Source of the DNA: a virus
Reading direction: 5' to 3' (one strand)
Virus record (IMG/VR): IMGVR_UViG_3300037149_000105
Coordinates: 62,001 to 126,000 of that record
DNA: 64,000 nucleotides
This document shows positions 8,180 through 16,059 of this stretch, one piece after another. The notes under the pieces are model-generated. The model saw only the letters and a list, made by a program, of their open reading frames with translations, had not been told where the DNA came from and made no database searches. The position numbers and the translations under genes are program-made. The number at the start of each line of letters is the position of its first letter. Position 1 is the first letter of the stretch.

Positions 8180-9406
8180 ATGGCTCTGTTGGATCGTGAT
8201 CATGTTTTCGCTGCGCTTGAGGCGGTGAATGAGGTATTAAAACATAAATACCAAAAAGAAACCGTCATGGTTACCGGGGGAGCTGCTCTAATGTTCCTAT
8301 TTGACGATTTTTATCGCCCCGTGAAGGACATAGATGCCTGCGGGATGAGCCAAAATCTCGCCAAAGCGATTGAAGAGATTACTTGGGAGAAGGATTTACC
8401 AGGAAATTGGTTTAACGATGAGGCGAGTGAGTATTATTACCCCCGAGAGACGGCGGAAGGCCCCAAGTTTTCAAATTTGAGCATTCAATGCCCCTCTAAG
8501 ATGTATCTTTTGTGCCTTAAGATTCATTCCAAACGTTCTGCGGAGCAATCCCACGACCCTCAGGACGTAGAATTCATGATCGAACGGATGCCTGAAGTCC
8601 AGACTGACCAGGATTGGCAACTTTGCTATAAAAAATGGTTTGGAAAGACCGATTGGAGCAGTTTTTGTGCCGAGTCTGTTCACCAAGCACTAGCAAAACG
8701 CTCTCCCAAGGTAGCAGCAGAGGCTCCACACACCGATAAACCCCCTGAACCCCTGATGATTGCCCTCATTAACCAAAGTGAGTGGAAGAAGAATCCATCC
8801 GGAGATGGGAAGGTACATATTTTCACTGAGGAACCTGAAGAGCCCCAAGATTCCAACAGCCCCTTTCGTGTCAGAGCGTCTGGAGAAGACTTGGTTGAGA
8901 AAGCGATCGAGTTTGCAACAGAAAAACACAAGGATCAGAGACGAAAATGGACCGGAGAGAGCTACATTGTCCATCCAGAGGCCGTAGCGGATACCATCAG
9001 AGCCATCGGGGGCTCCACGGAGATGGTTTGTGCTGCGTGGCTTCATGATACGATTGAAGATCAGGGGGTTCGACCGGAGGAATTGACTGAACTTTTTGGG
9101 CCAAAAGTGTCTAAATTGGTCGTGGAATTGTCCGAAATCTCCAAATTAGAAGACGGAAACCGCAAAACTAGGAAGGAAATTGACCGAAAACACTACAGCA
9201 ATGCCTCTCCAGAGGGTCAGACGATAAAGTTGGCTGACATGCTGAATAATGGTTATGATATTGTAGAATCCAACCCAGGATTTGCCAGAACTTACATTCC
9301 AGAACTTGAGGCACTATTTGAGGTTCTCACCAAAGGTAACCCCACCTTGAGAAACAAGGTAGCAGAGATGATAGCGATCTCAAAACGAAAGTTGGGTCTG
9401 AACTGA
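8180..9406 (+). CDS. Nucleotidyltransferase fused to MESH1-like HD hydrolase
   Basis: Residues about 30-65 carry a nucleotidyltransferase signature: TGGAALMFL, then the DID of PVKDIDAC, like AbiEii/MNT-type enzymes. Residues about 240-400 match a RelA/SpoT-type (p)ppGpp hydrolase domain: KHKDQRRKW, IVHPEAVA, AAWLHDTIED, FGPKVSKLV and TIKLADMLNN. The HD pair and the ED following it are intact. A Pro-rich linker with PEEPQ joins the two halves. The likely role is removal of (p)ppGpp or a related nucleotide alarmone, with an unknown transferase activity. I know of no standard bacterial protein with this arrangement. Confidence 0.78.
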   Translation: MALLDRDHVFAALEAVNEVLKHKYQKETVMVTGGAALMFLFDDFYRPVKDIDACGMSQNLAKAIEEITWEKDLPGNWFNDEASEYYYPRETAEGPKFSNLSIQCPSKMYLLCLKIHSKRSAEQSHDPQDVEFMIERMPEVQTDQDWQLCYKKWFGKTDWSSFCAESVHQALAKRSPKVAAEAPHTDKPPEPLMIALINQSEWKKNPSGDGKVHIFTEEPEEPQDSNSPFRVRASGEDLVEKAIEFATEKHKDQRRKWTGESYIVHPEAVADTIRAIGGSTEMVCAAWLHDTIEDQGVRPEELTELFGPKVSKLVVELSEISKLEDGNRKTRKEIDRKHYSNASPEGQTIKLADMLNNGYDIVESNPGFARTYIPELEALFEVLTKGNPTLRNKVAEMIAISKRKLGLN

Positions 9407-9441
9407 CATATTGGCTTTCGCTCTCTAAGTGAGAGGGTAGG

Positions 9442-9807
9442 ATGCTCACGAAACGTATGGTAGAGGTTTTAACGTCCCACAAGCTATTGAGTCCTCAGAT
9501 TAAGGATTTAATCAAATCTAATGCGTTAAATAACCCAAAAACGGCTTATTTTTATGCAAGATATGTCCTTAACGGGCCTTTTTCAGAGGGGGAAGCAGCT
9601 ATTTCCCAGAGTCCCAAGTTTAGTTACTACTATGCTAAGGAGGTTCTTCACCATAGGTTTGAGGCCGGGGAACCTGTTCTGGCACACTCTAGTGGATGGT
9701 GGTTTGATTACTGGATTGATATTCTTGATGGTAAATGGCCAAAAGAAATGTCTCAAGCTCTATTAGAAGCCCGAGTCCTATGGGGCAAATCTGGTGGTGG
9801 AAGGTAG
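9442..9807 (+). CDS. Protein with phage FPEGE-type helical repeats, 121 aa
   Basis: Two to three degenerate repeats of about 25 residues are visible, each with a YAR/YYAKEVL helix followed by FSEGEAAI or FEAGEPVL. The same repeat recurs in the minus-strand protein at 53063-53785, so the two are probably paralogous. Such repeats occur in several large phages, usually in proteins of unknown function. The ATG follows GAGGGTAGG. It is likely a protein-interaction solenoid. Confidence 0.65.
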   Translation: MLTKRMVEVLTSHKLLSPQIKDLIKSNALNNPKTAYFYARYVLNGPFSEGEAAISQSPKFSYYYAKEVLHHRFEAGEPVLAHSSGWWFDYWIDILDGKWPKEMSQALLEARVLWGKSGGGR

Positions 9808-9809
9808 CA

Positions 9810-10232
9810 ATGGCAATTCGTAAAAGGTACACGTTCGATCTGACAGAGTTCGAAGTTGAGGCCAAACGAGGGCATGTGGACTGCGCGGCGGAGGAAGGTG
9901 ACTCTGAATGGGTATGCGATATTATCCCTAAGCTGGACATGGACCTCCCAGCCAGTGTAGTGAAGGCTATCATCACAGAGGCGAGGAAGCAATTTGAGGA
10001 AGACCTCAAGCGGGAATATGCAGCCCAGTCATTCCACTGGAAGGGGGATAGGCGGTCCCCTTTGCTTCGATTTGTCAAAGGGGACCACGTGACCTTCAAG
10101 GGTGGCGAGGGCGAGGTGGTCTATGCGATTCCTGAACAAAAAAAGTTCGGAGTAAAGACTACAGATGGTAAGGTTCTCAATTTCGATCTGAAATCTTTTG
10201 AACATTTCCTATTCAAGAAGGTGACTTCCTAG
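9810..10232 (+). CDS. Hypothetical protein, 140 aa
   Basis: I place the start at the ATG at 9810, just after the previous stop and preceded by GGAAGG, rather than the longer frame that overlaps the previous gene. The C-terminal half is a small beta domain (FVKGDHVTFKGGEGEVVYAI) resembling a KOW- or SH3-like barrel. That fold would fit nucleic-acid or protein binding, but no family can be named. Confidence 0.6.
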   Translation: MAIRKRYTFDLTEFEVEAKRGHVDCAAEEGDSEWVCDIIPKLDMDLPASVVKAIITEARKQFEEDLKREYAAQSFHWKGDRRSPLLRFVKGDHVTFKGGEGEVVYAIPEQKKFGVKTTDGKVLNFDLKSFEHFLFKKVTS

Positions 10233-10254
10233 TACTAGATTATAGGAGTTCACG

Positions 10255-11094
10255 ATGCCACAAACCCGCACACCTTGGGGGTTAGATGATACAAAAAAGC
10301 TAGTAATGCTTTACCCCGTAGGGACTAAGGGTGAAATTACAGCAGCATTCCCCAATCGTGCTTGGAATACCATAAAAGGTAAGGCGAGGAGGCTCAACCT
10401 CAAGTTGTCTCGCGCTTGCTACAAATGTGATTTATCTATACTTTTAGACAAGTCAGATGTTTCCTTTTATTGGCTAGGGTTCCTCTGTGCGGACGCTAAC
10501 TTCACTGAACATACTGTGGGGCTTGAAATATCAGAAAAGGACGTTGTGCATCTTAATACTTTTTGCAATTACATTAATTACCCTGAAACTGGTTTATTCC
10601 GAAGAAGTCGTAAGATATTTGGGAAACAGCAGAACGCGACCCTATGTGCCTATGCAAATCATAAAGAGGTAGTTCAAAAGTTAAGAAACACTTACTCCAT
10701 ATCTAACAATAAGATGAAAAATCCCATTGACATTTCTAGTATGTTGGACTTAGAGCTTATGTGTTTTTTCATTGGGTTTATTGATGGAGACGGCTCTATC
10801 TGTTTTCGTAAGAATGGATCCATTGTAGTCAGTATTGAGATAGACAAATCTTGGTTCTCCATATTAAAATCCTTTGAACTTCTTCTTCCTAGATTAAATA
10901 TAATCACTTCAGTTAGAGCATTGCTCTATACTAGATCTGATACTCGGCAAACTTTCGCTCGTTGGCAGACTTCTAGTAGACCTGTTTTTTATCAATTTCG
11001 GCAATTTGCCGTGGAGCACCATCTCCCAATTATGCATAGAAAGTGGTTTTCCAGAGATTCTTCTTGCACGATTTTCTCAAAACCAGTAATATGA
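10255..11094 (+). CDS. LAGLIDADG homing endonuclease (free-standing)
   Basis: Two LAGLIDADG-like helices are visible: YWLGFLCADANF near residue 72 and FFIGFIDGDGSI near residue 170. The spacing is typical of a single-chain two-motif enzyme, and both motifs keep an acidic residue. The first 50 residues (WGLDDTKKLVMLY..AWNTIKGKARRL) look like a helix-turn-helix DNA-binding segment. The gene is AT-richer than its neighbours and sits between unrelated genes, consistent with a mobile intronless endonuclease. No intron boundary is seen nearby. Confidence 0.88.
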   Translation: MPQTRTPWGLDDTKKLVMLYPVGTKGEITAAFPNRAWNTIKGKARRLNLKLSRACYKCDLSILLDKSDVSFYWLGFLCADANFTEHTVGLEISEKDVVHLNTFCNYINYPETGLFRRSRKIFGKQQNATLCAYANHKEVVQKLRNTYSISNNKMKNPIDISSMLDLELMCFFIGFIDGDGSICFRKNGSIVVSIEIDKSWFSILKSFELLLPRLNIITSVRALLYTRSDTRQTFARWQTSSRPVFYQFRQFAVEHHLPIMHRKWFSRDSSCTIFSKPVI

Positions 11095-11109
11095 TAAAGG
11101 GAGGCTCTC

Positions 11110-11748
11110 GTGAACATGTGGTTTACAGCAGACCAGCATTTTTCACATGAAAGAATTATAGAGATGACTGGTAGGCCATTCGCCTCTGTAGAGGAGATGA
11201 ATAGTGTCCTGGTAGCTAACTATAATGCTCTAGTTCAGCCGGAGGATGTGGTTTACTTTCTCGGAGACGTTTGCATGGGCAAATTAACCGAATCTCTCTC
11301 GCTTCTCTCTCAACTAAAAGGTCACAAGATTTTGGCTGCGCTGGGTAACCATGATCGCCCATCCCACCTCTACCATCATAAGACGGAAGAAAAGCGGCAA
11401 GAATGGCTAGCAAAATATCAAGAATATTTTGAAGCCATCCATGAAAGTCTCAAGATGGAACTGTGCGTCCCCCGAGTAGGGATGCAACCCACAGCTAGAC
11501 TCGATGTGATGCCAGTCCTCCTACACCACCTCCCCTATCTGGATGACACCTTTGTGGATCATGCCTATGAGGGTCGATACAGGGAGTTTCAGCCCGTCAA
11601 CGATGGCAAGACCATCTTGATTCATGGTCATGTCCACGGAGCATGGAAGCAAAAGGGTCGTCAAATCAATGTTGGTGTGGATGTCTGGGACTACAAACCA
11701 GTCAGCCTCCACCAGCTTTCCCAACTCGTTTTACCCCCAACAGTCTAA
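11110..11748 (+). CDS. Calcineurin-like phosphoesterase, 212 aa
   Basis: Motifs run in the expected order: TADQHFSH at the N-terminus, FLGDVCMG near residue 50, ALGNHDRP near residue 78, LLHHLPY near residue 138 and IHGHVHGAW near residue 167. This pattern is found in a family of small phage and bacterial phosphoesterases of unknown substrate. The start is GTG with GGGAGG five bases upstream, and an ATG two codons later is the alternative. It is one of three phosphoesterases of this fold in 7 kb. Confidence 0.87.
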   Translation: MNMWFTADQHFSHERIIEMTGRPFASVEEMNSVLVANYNALVQPEDVVYFLGDVCMGKLTESLSLLSQLKGHKILAALGNHDRPSHLYHHKTEEKRQEWLAKYQEYFEAIHESLKMELCVPRVGMQPTARLDVMPVLLHHLPYLDDTFVDHAYEGRYREFQPVNDGKTILIHGHVHGAWKQKGRQINVGVDVWDYKPVSLHQLSQLVLPPTV

Positions 11749-11759
11749 AGGAGACACAG

Positions 11760-12083
11760 ATGGATAATATCATCGCAAGTTGCAGTGCTCACGTTTCTTA
11801 CCTCTATAATAGCAAGGTTAACGCCTTGCTTCCCATGATTCATGCGGAAGTCGAAGTTGTTAAGGGCCGGGGCAATCAGCCCACCGAGACCCTGAACTTC
11901 TGTGCCACTCCCGCTGGGATGAATCAGTTGATGGCGTCTATTCAGGACGCAATCCAGACTACTGAGATGGCCAAGAATTCCAAGCCTCAGTTCATGACTG
12001 AGGGAGAGTGGTTTCAGTTCTTGAAAAACCACCCGGAAGATGCTGTCATCAATGGAGACGATCAGCCCCCAGTTGAGGGTTAA
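11760..12083 (+). CDS. Hypothetical protein, 107 aa
   Basis: The ATG at 11760 has AAAGGAGA five bases upstream. An earlier in-frame ATG lies inside the phosphoesterase gene and is rejected. The product is acidic at its C-terminus (EDAVINGDDQ) and otherwise globular. It has no recognised domain. It is the last gene before the promoter at 12114. Confidence 0.6.
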   Translation: MDNIIASCSAHVSYLYNSKVNALLPMIHAEVEVVKGRGNQPTETLNFCATPAGMNQLMASIQDAIQTTEMAKNSKPQFMTEGEWFQFLKNHPEDAVINGDDQPPVEG

Positions 12084-12113
12084 TGATTCCAGCAGCGATT
12101 GGTAAGTTTTGTA

Positions 12114-12143
12114 TATACAAATCGCTAACTTTCTGGGTATACT
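12114..12143 (+). promoter_or_regulatory. Promoter, TATACA/TATACT type
   Basis: The -35 TATACA is at 12114-12119 and the -10 TATACT at 12138-12143, spaced 18 bases. The expected transcription start, about 7 bases after the -10, coincides with the ATG of the next gene at 12150, so the message would be leaderless or nearly so. Confidence 0.7.
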
Positions 12144-12149
12144 AACTAC

Positions 12150-12785
12150 ATGAAGACTGTGTTTCTTTCCGACACCCACAATTACGAGGTCGCCGTCCCC
12201 GAAGGCGATCTCGTAGTTCATTGTGGTGATGCCACCGAACGGGGCACCATCCAAGAGGTTTCGAAGTTCGCAGAGTGGTTTGGTAAGCTGCCCCACCGTC
12301 ATAAATTGTTCATAGCCGGTAACCACGACTTCCTTTTCGAGCAGAACCCCACGGTGGCCCGTCTGATCCTCAAAGACAACGGAATCGCCTATCTGGAGGA
12401 TGACTACCTGGAGTTGGAGGGTCTGAGAATCTATGGGACTCCCCAGCAGCCCTACTTCCATGGCTGGGCGTTCAACCGGGAAGAGGAAGACCTGATGCAA
12501 ATCTATGAGAGGATCCCTGAGGGACTGGATATTCTCATCACCCATTGCCCTCCTCGTGGCATCCTGGATGAGGTCGCTCAGGAATTCAAGATTCGTTACA
12601 TCGGGGACTTCGACCTACTGCAAAGAGTGAGTCGTGCGAAACCCAAGTTTCATTGCTTCGGCCACTGCCACGCAGGATACGGGGCCAAAACCGTCATCGA
12701 TACCTTCTTCATCAACGCATCAATCTGCAATGAAAGGCAGCTTCCGGTTAATAAACCGTGGACATTCGAGGTGGAACCGTGTTAA
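12150..12785 (+). CDS. Metallophosphoesterase, 239AB/MPPED-like, 211 aa
   Basis: Active-site motifs are FLSDTHN at residues 5-11, HCGDATERG near residue 24, IAGNHDFLF near residue 55, THCPP near residue 129 and FGHCHAGYG near residue 167. This matches the MPPED/239AB-like class of metallophosphoesterases. No Shine-Dalgarno is seen. The ATG lies at the predicted +1 of the upstream promoter, pointing to leaderless initiation. The start is secure because the first motif lies at the very N-terminus. Confidence 0.88.
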   Translation: MKTVFLSDTHNYEVAVPEGDLVVHCGDATERGTIQEVSKFAEWFGKLPHRHKLFIAGNHDFLFEQNPTVARLILKDNGIAYLEDDYLELEGLRIYGTPQQPYFHGWAFNREEEDLMQIYERIPEGLDILITHCPPRGILDEVAQEFKIRYIGDFDLLQRVSRAKPKFHCFGHCHAGYGAKTVIDTFFINASICNERQLPVNKPWTFEVEPC

Positions 12786-12994
12786 ACTATTCACTGGCCC
12801 TCTGGGGTGCGCTTTCGGCTGGGACTTTTCTCTTCATAGGGCTCCTCGCTATCAGTGCCTTCTTTCAGAGTGGAGTGGCTGGGTTTAAGGAGTTCAAAGT
12901 AAGTTACCTGACCCTTATTCTAACTCTCATCTTCGCCAGTGTGTTTTTCCCCATCGCATGGACAATGATCCATAGCATGATAAAGGAGCGGTGA
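12779..12994 (+). CDS. Small membrane protein, 71 aa
   Basis: I choose the GTG at 12779, which overlaps the preceding stop and has GAGGTGG upstream. Two long hydrophobic stretches (about residues 5-26 and 38-62) predict two transmembrane helices with a short loop between them. It ends in a basic tail. It could be a membrane-depolarising, superinfection-related or host-takeover peptide, but nothing in the sequence shows which. Confidence 0.6.
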   Translation: MLNYSLALWGALSAGTFLFIGLLAISAFFQSGVAGFKEFKVSYLTLILTLIFASVFFPIAWTMIHSMIKER

Positions 12995-13009
12995 GGCAAT
13001 TTTTTTTTG

Positions 13010-13038
13010 TAGACAGAACCCGCGCAATCGAGTATAAT
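13010..13038 (+). promoter_or_regulatory. Promoter, TAGACA/TATAAT
   Basis: The -35 TAGACA is at 13010-13015 and the -10 TATAAT at 13033-13038, with a 17-base spacer. The predicted start near 13045 leaves about 10 bases before the ATG at 13056. The GGAGG site occupies nearly the whole leader. Confidence 0.72.
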
Positions 13039-13055
13039 AAATTATGGAGGTTAGA

Positions 13056-13481
13056 ATGGAAAAGCGTGTCACCATCCTGGTCGGACCTTCCGGCTGTGGC
13101 AAGTCCACCTGGATCAAGGAGCAGGAAAAGTGCGGAGAGTGGGAGGTGTGCTCTGCGGATCACTACTTCCTCCAGGCGGATGGAAGCTACCAGTTCAACC
13201 CCAGTCTGCTGGGCAAGGCTCACGGTGCCTGCTTGGAGAAGTTCAAGCAATGCCTCGCTTGTGGCTTGTTCACCATCTTCGTGGACAACACCAGCACCCG
13301 TGAGTGGGAGCGCAAGGAATACGTGGAATTGGCCAAGAGGGCTGGCTACGAAGTGTGGCTGAAGGTCTTCCAGGTGGATCCGGAGGTCTGTGCGGCCCGT
13401 AACCTCCATGGTGTGCCGGTCGAATCCGTCCGTAAGATGGCGGAGCGGATCGATGTTCCAGAAGGATTTTATCCCGTATGA
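13056..13481 (+). CDS. P-loop kinase, N4BP2-like (AAA_33), putative polynucleotide kinase
   Basis: Walker A GPSGCGKST is at residues 10-18. SADHYF near residue 38, a KAHGAC segment near residue 57, FVDNTST near residue 75 and a distal AARNLHGVPVESVRKM segment match the N4BP2L1-like family. Relatives include enzymes with 5'-polynucleotide kinase activity. The start is set at 13056, with GGAGG six bases upstream. A longer frame from 13044 would put the Shine-Dalgarno inside the coding region. The next gene overlaps by ATGA. A role in RNA end repair is inference. Confidence 0.82.
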   Translation: MEKRVTILVGPSGCGKSTWIKEQEKCGEWEVCSADHYFLQADGSYQFNPSLLGKAHGACLEKFKQCLACGLFTIFVDNTSTREWERKEYVELAKRAGYEVWLKVFQVDPEVCAARNLHGVPVESVRKMAERIDVPEGFYPV

Positions 13482-13807
13482 GCATTCAGGAGCAGTATCC
13501 CCGCATGTTCATCCCTCAGTTCTGGGGGATTGAGGTCGGTGACGGCTGGAAACCACTGGTGGATGAAGTAGTCACCCGGCTGGCCCAGCTTCCCGATCCT
13601 CCTCAGATCACCCAGGTGAAGGAGAAGTTTGGGAACCTCACCATCTATCTCACCTCTTACAGCCCCGATGCACAGGACATTTTGGATGAAGTTGAGGAAA
13701 GGGCTTCCCTTATTTGCGAATACTGCGGAGCCCCTGGAGAGGAACGTGATACCGGGTGGATAAAAGTCCTCTGTGATGCGTGTGAAGAAAAGCGGAGTAA
13801 TAGGTAG
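13478..13807 (+). CDS. Phage protein with C-terminal CxxC zinc site, 109 aa
   Basis: The pattern YPRMF..., GDGWKPLV, TQVKEKFGNLTIYL and a CEYCG....CDAC pair is familiar from many phage and prophage small proteins of unknown function. The two CxxC motifs probably bind one zinc. It is translationally coupled to the kinase upstream. No activity is known to me. Confidence 0.75.
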   Translation: MSIQEQYPRMFIPQFWGIEVGDGWKPLVDEVVTRLAQLPDPPQITQVKEKFGNLTIYLTSYSPDAQDILDEVEERASLICEYCGAPGEERDTGWIKVLCDACEEKRSNR

Positions 13808-13808
13808 T

Positions 13809-14273
13809 ATGAGCATGAAGTTCGAATACACCCGAAACCCCATTCTGACTCACTGGGATGCAGACTATGTTGTGTCCTTTGACAGAGTCAGGACCATTCT
13901 CTCTCGTCAGGGCAGGCCAGCCAAGGTTGGTGAGGCGGATGGCTGGGCGTTTGAAGTCCCCGCTACTGAGGACATCCCCTGGCTTACTTCTCTGCTGCGT
14001 CATTTTTTCACGCAAGCTATTGAAAAGGCTTGCTTTCCCACCGGTCACAATGTTCTTTTGATTCAGCTTCCCGAATGGGCTCCAACCAGAGTATTAGTCT
14101 CTGTCTGGGGAGATCTTGCCAAACGAAAAGTCTGGGAAGACTATGATTGGCACAACTGCAACAAGGAAATACCCCCAGGTCACAAGTCTTTGATGAACAT
14201 CCGGCTACTTTGCCCCAACGAAGAAGTCTTCAACGGGATGGCTGCCTTCTTCCAAGGAACCTGGGAGTTGTAG
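13809..14273 (+). CDS. Hypothetical protein, 154 aa
   Basis: I use the ATG at 13809, next to the previous stop. The earlier ATG lies within the zinc protein. The ribosome site is weak (GGTAG). The protein is Trp-rich, with no recognised motif. It ends this plus-strand gene run just before the promoters of the RNA island. Confidence 0.55.
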   Translation: MSMKFEYTRNPILTHWDADYVVSFDRVRTILSRQGRPAKVGEADGWAFEVPATEDIPWLTSLLRHFFTQAIEKACFPTGHNVLLIQLPEWAPTRVLVSVWGDLAKRKVWEDYDWHNCNKEIPPGHKSLMNIRLLCPNEEVFNGMAAFFQGTWEL

Positions 14274-14301
14274 GAAGTCTGAAACTTTTTGAAGAAAAAG
14301 G

Positions 14302-14331
14302 TATACAGAACCCCTCAATACACGGTATAAT
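14302..14331 (+). promoter_or_regulatory. Promoter 1 of the RNA island
   Basis: The -35 TATACA (14302-14307), an 18-base spacer and the -10 TATAAT (14326-14331) match the other window promoters. The transcript would begin near 14338 with a G-run and C-run that can form a 5' hairpin. Confidence 0.75.
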
Positions 14332-14392
14332 AGTTCAGAGGGGTAAGAACACGACCCCCCGAATACCCCGAAACTTCTTCCTGAAAAAAGTC

Positions 14393-14421
14393 TTTACAAA
14401 GGTTGAAATTCCGGGTATCAT
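14393..14421 (+). promoter_or_regulatory. Promoter 2 of the RNA island
   Basis: The -35 TTTACA (14393-14398), a 17-base spacer and the -10 TATCAT (14416-14421). Downstream bases repeat the GGGTAAGA..CACG pattern seen after promoter 1, so the two promoter-leader units look like a tandem duplication. Confidence 0.6.
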
Positions 14422-14427
14422 TATTAC

Positions 14428-15314
14428 ACAGGGTAAGATCACGGTCCTCCCCTGAAACACAAAATTGACAACTGAATAGTGTTTTTAGAAATGACTTGCT
14501 TAGTGCTTTAGGGCACGAAGCGGAAACCAGCCGCAGGGTTAGCCCTGTTCTGATTAAGTGCTGGTGGGTGGGCAACTAGTGAAGGCTCACAAATATCTCA
14601 GACGCTTGCAGCAACCAACCCTGGGGGAAACCCCTTTGCCAGGAGTTCTCGCACTCTTCTCCACAAATCAAGAGGGCAAAGGCGTCTAGTTCTATCGCGT
14701 GATCGGCGTCAACCGGTCATACCAGTTTGACGGCTGGCAGACAGTCAGGTGCTACACGAGTTGACAACAACTTGAACTACGCTGCAAAATCCTGACAAGA
14801 GTCGTAAGGCATAGAATGACTTGAGTAGGGGGTCTCACCAAAACCTCATCACGATTCGAGTCACTCAAACAAATACCCTTAGAGTCTGTGGGGCGGCAAC
14901 ATCAGGTGCTCTAGAAAAGCAGAATTGGGTATGATACGGAAATGATTGGGTTCTGATTTCACCGGGAAACCGGGAGCAGAAGACAAAGCCGGGTTAAGTG
15001 AGCGACTCATACGAGCCAGGACGTTTCAGGCCAGCCCCCTTTCTCATAAATGTGGGCATCCCAGCCATAGCGTCACCAAACTTCTGGCACGGGGTGGGCA
15101 TATGTGATCCCACCCACAAATTTCAGCAGACAGCCATCGTTTCCACCACGCTCTATGAGGAGGTGTGAACCCGTGAGGAATGGCCCCAAGAGGAGAACAT
15201 CAGTTTTGTCTGCGAAACCAATTGAAAGTGCCGAGTAACCAGTACCTTCCCAACGGTGGGAATTGGCATAGCCTTCACACAACACGGGCCGCACCCATAC
15301 ACTTTCAATTAAAT
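14428..15314 (+). ncRNA. Non-coding, hairpin-rich region: candidate large ornate RNA
   Basis: Nearly 900 bases lie between the tandem promoters and the first tRNA without any credible gene. Local hairpins include CAGGG/CCCTG around a TTAG loop near 14535, a G-run/GAAA/C-run hairpin near 14622, and CCGG-GAAA-CCGG near 14963. Size, position beside phage tRNAs and GNRA loops resemble the GOLLD and ROOL classes of large phage RNAs. I cannot confirm class membership without a covariance search. The minus frame at 15073-15357 looks spurious. Confidence 0.45.
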
Positions 15315-15391
15315 CGGAAATTGGCGCAGCTTGGTAGCGCGTATGTTTTGGGTACATAAGGTCGAGAGTTCGAATCTCTCATTTCCGACCA
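15315..15391 (+). tRNA. tRNA-Pro (UGG)
   Basis: A full cloverleaf is visible: acceptor CGGAAAT/ATTTCCG, D stem GCGC/GCGC, anticodon stem TATGT/ACATA with loop TTTGGGT, T arm GAGAG/CTCTC with TTCGAAT, and an encoded CCA. It serves CCA/CCG codons. Confidence 0.93.
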
Positions 15392-15392
15392 T

Positions 15393-15468
15393 GCAGAAGT
15401 AGCTCAGTGTTAGAGCGCCTCCCTAAAACGGGAGGCGCTCGGGGGTTCAATTCCTTCCTTTTGCACCA
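15393..15468 (+). tRNA. Atypical tRNA with 8-nt anticodon loop or palindromic core
   Basis: Acceptor GCAGAAG/CTTTTGC, D stem GCTC/GAGC, T loop TTCAATT and CCA are present. The anticodon stem CCTCC/GGAGG encloses eight bases, CTAAAACG, instead of seven. Equivalently, a perfect 11-bp palindrome runs from the D stem through the variable region (15413-15423 with 15430-15440). The decoding identity is unclear (AAA if U33 is the second loop base). It could be an altered or suppressor-like tRNA or a non-decoding tRNA mimic. Confidence 0.6.
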
Positions 15469-15716
15469 ATCTAAGGCGATGTGGAAGCTGGGGGCATGGG
15501 GCATTACCCCTTGTAGTGGTCACCCGGAGACACATAGCTCAATTAGCAAGCCCCTAAGACGGGAACGAAAGTCGGCTGTAGCGCGGATTCGGCGTAGCGA
15601 CAGTGCTTCGGCAAACGATGAGTAGCGGTCGCTGAAAGAGTAAGGACCCTCCCGATGAGGAACCCACCTAGTCAGAGTTGCACCTGACCCTTAGATTCCA
15701 TACCATTCAAACCCAT
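15469..15716 (+). ncRNA. Hairpin-rich spacer between tRNA-like genes
   Basis: There is no gene here. TAGCTCAATTAGCA near 15534 looks like an isolated D arm. Near 15598-15635 an AGCGAC/GTCGCT stem encloses a TGC-TTCG-GCA tetraloop hairpin. This is probably a transcribed structured RNA or a decayed tRNA. Confidence 0.35.
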
Positions 15717-15883
15717 GGCGGAGTAGCTCATCTGGTTAGAGCGACTCGCAGGAAAAATTGGAAAGAAAGACAGGGACGAAAATGAGGTGAAGCGCGACGA
15801 TCCTCTCAGTAGAAACTGGATGAGTAACTCCTTGAGTATTCTGTGAATGAGGTGGCACGGTTCAAGTCCTGCCTCCGCTACCA
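15717..15883 (+). tRNA. Interrupted tRNA-like gene with ~95-nt insert in the anticodon region
   Basis: Both ends fit a tRNA: acceptor GGCGGAG/CTCCGCT (G1-U72 wobble), TA at 8-9, D stem GCTC/GAGC with a GG-containing loop, T loop TTCAAGT and encoded ACCA. The T stem carries one bulged C. Where a 17-nt anticodon arm should be there are about 110 bases, including a CAGT-AGAA-ACTG hairpin. The insert is far shorter than a group I intron. It may be an unusual intron, a tRNA-scaffolded RNA or a decayed tRNA. Confidence 0.5.
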
Positions 15884-16059
15884 ATGACCGTGAGGACTAG
15901 CCCCCTCACACTTGATATTCCGATGGAAGTCCGAAGCGGGAGTCAAAACTGATAGGTGGAGGGAACGGAGCCTTCGGAAACGAGGAAGCTGATTCCCAGA
16001 GAAGCCAGTGACCAGCAATGATGAATTAGGACAGCCGGGACAGGCTCCGGCCATAATCT

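Noticed and set aside
1-14300. Prophage or chromosomal origin of the left block
   Set aside because: No integrase, att-like repeat flanking, or host metabolic operon is visible; gene packing and content are phage-like throughout.
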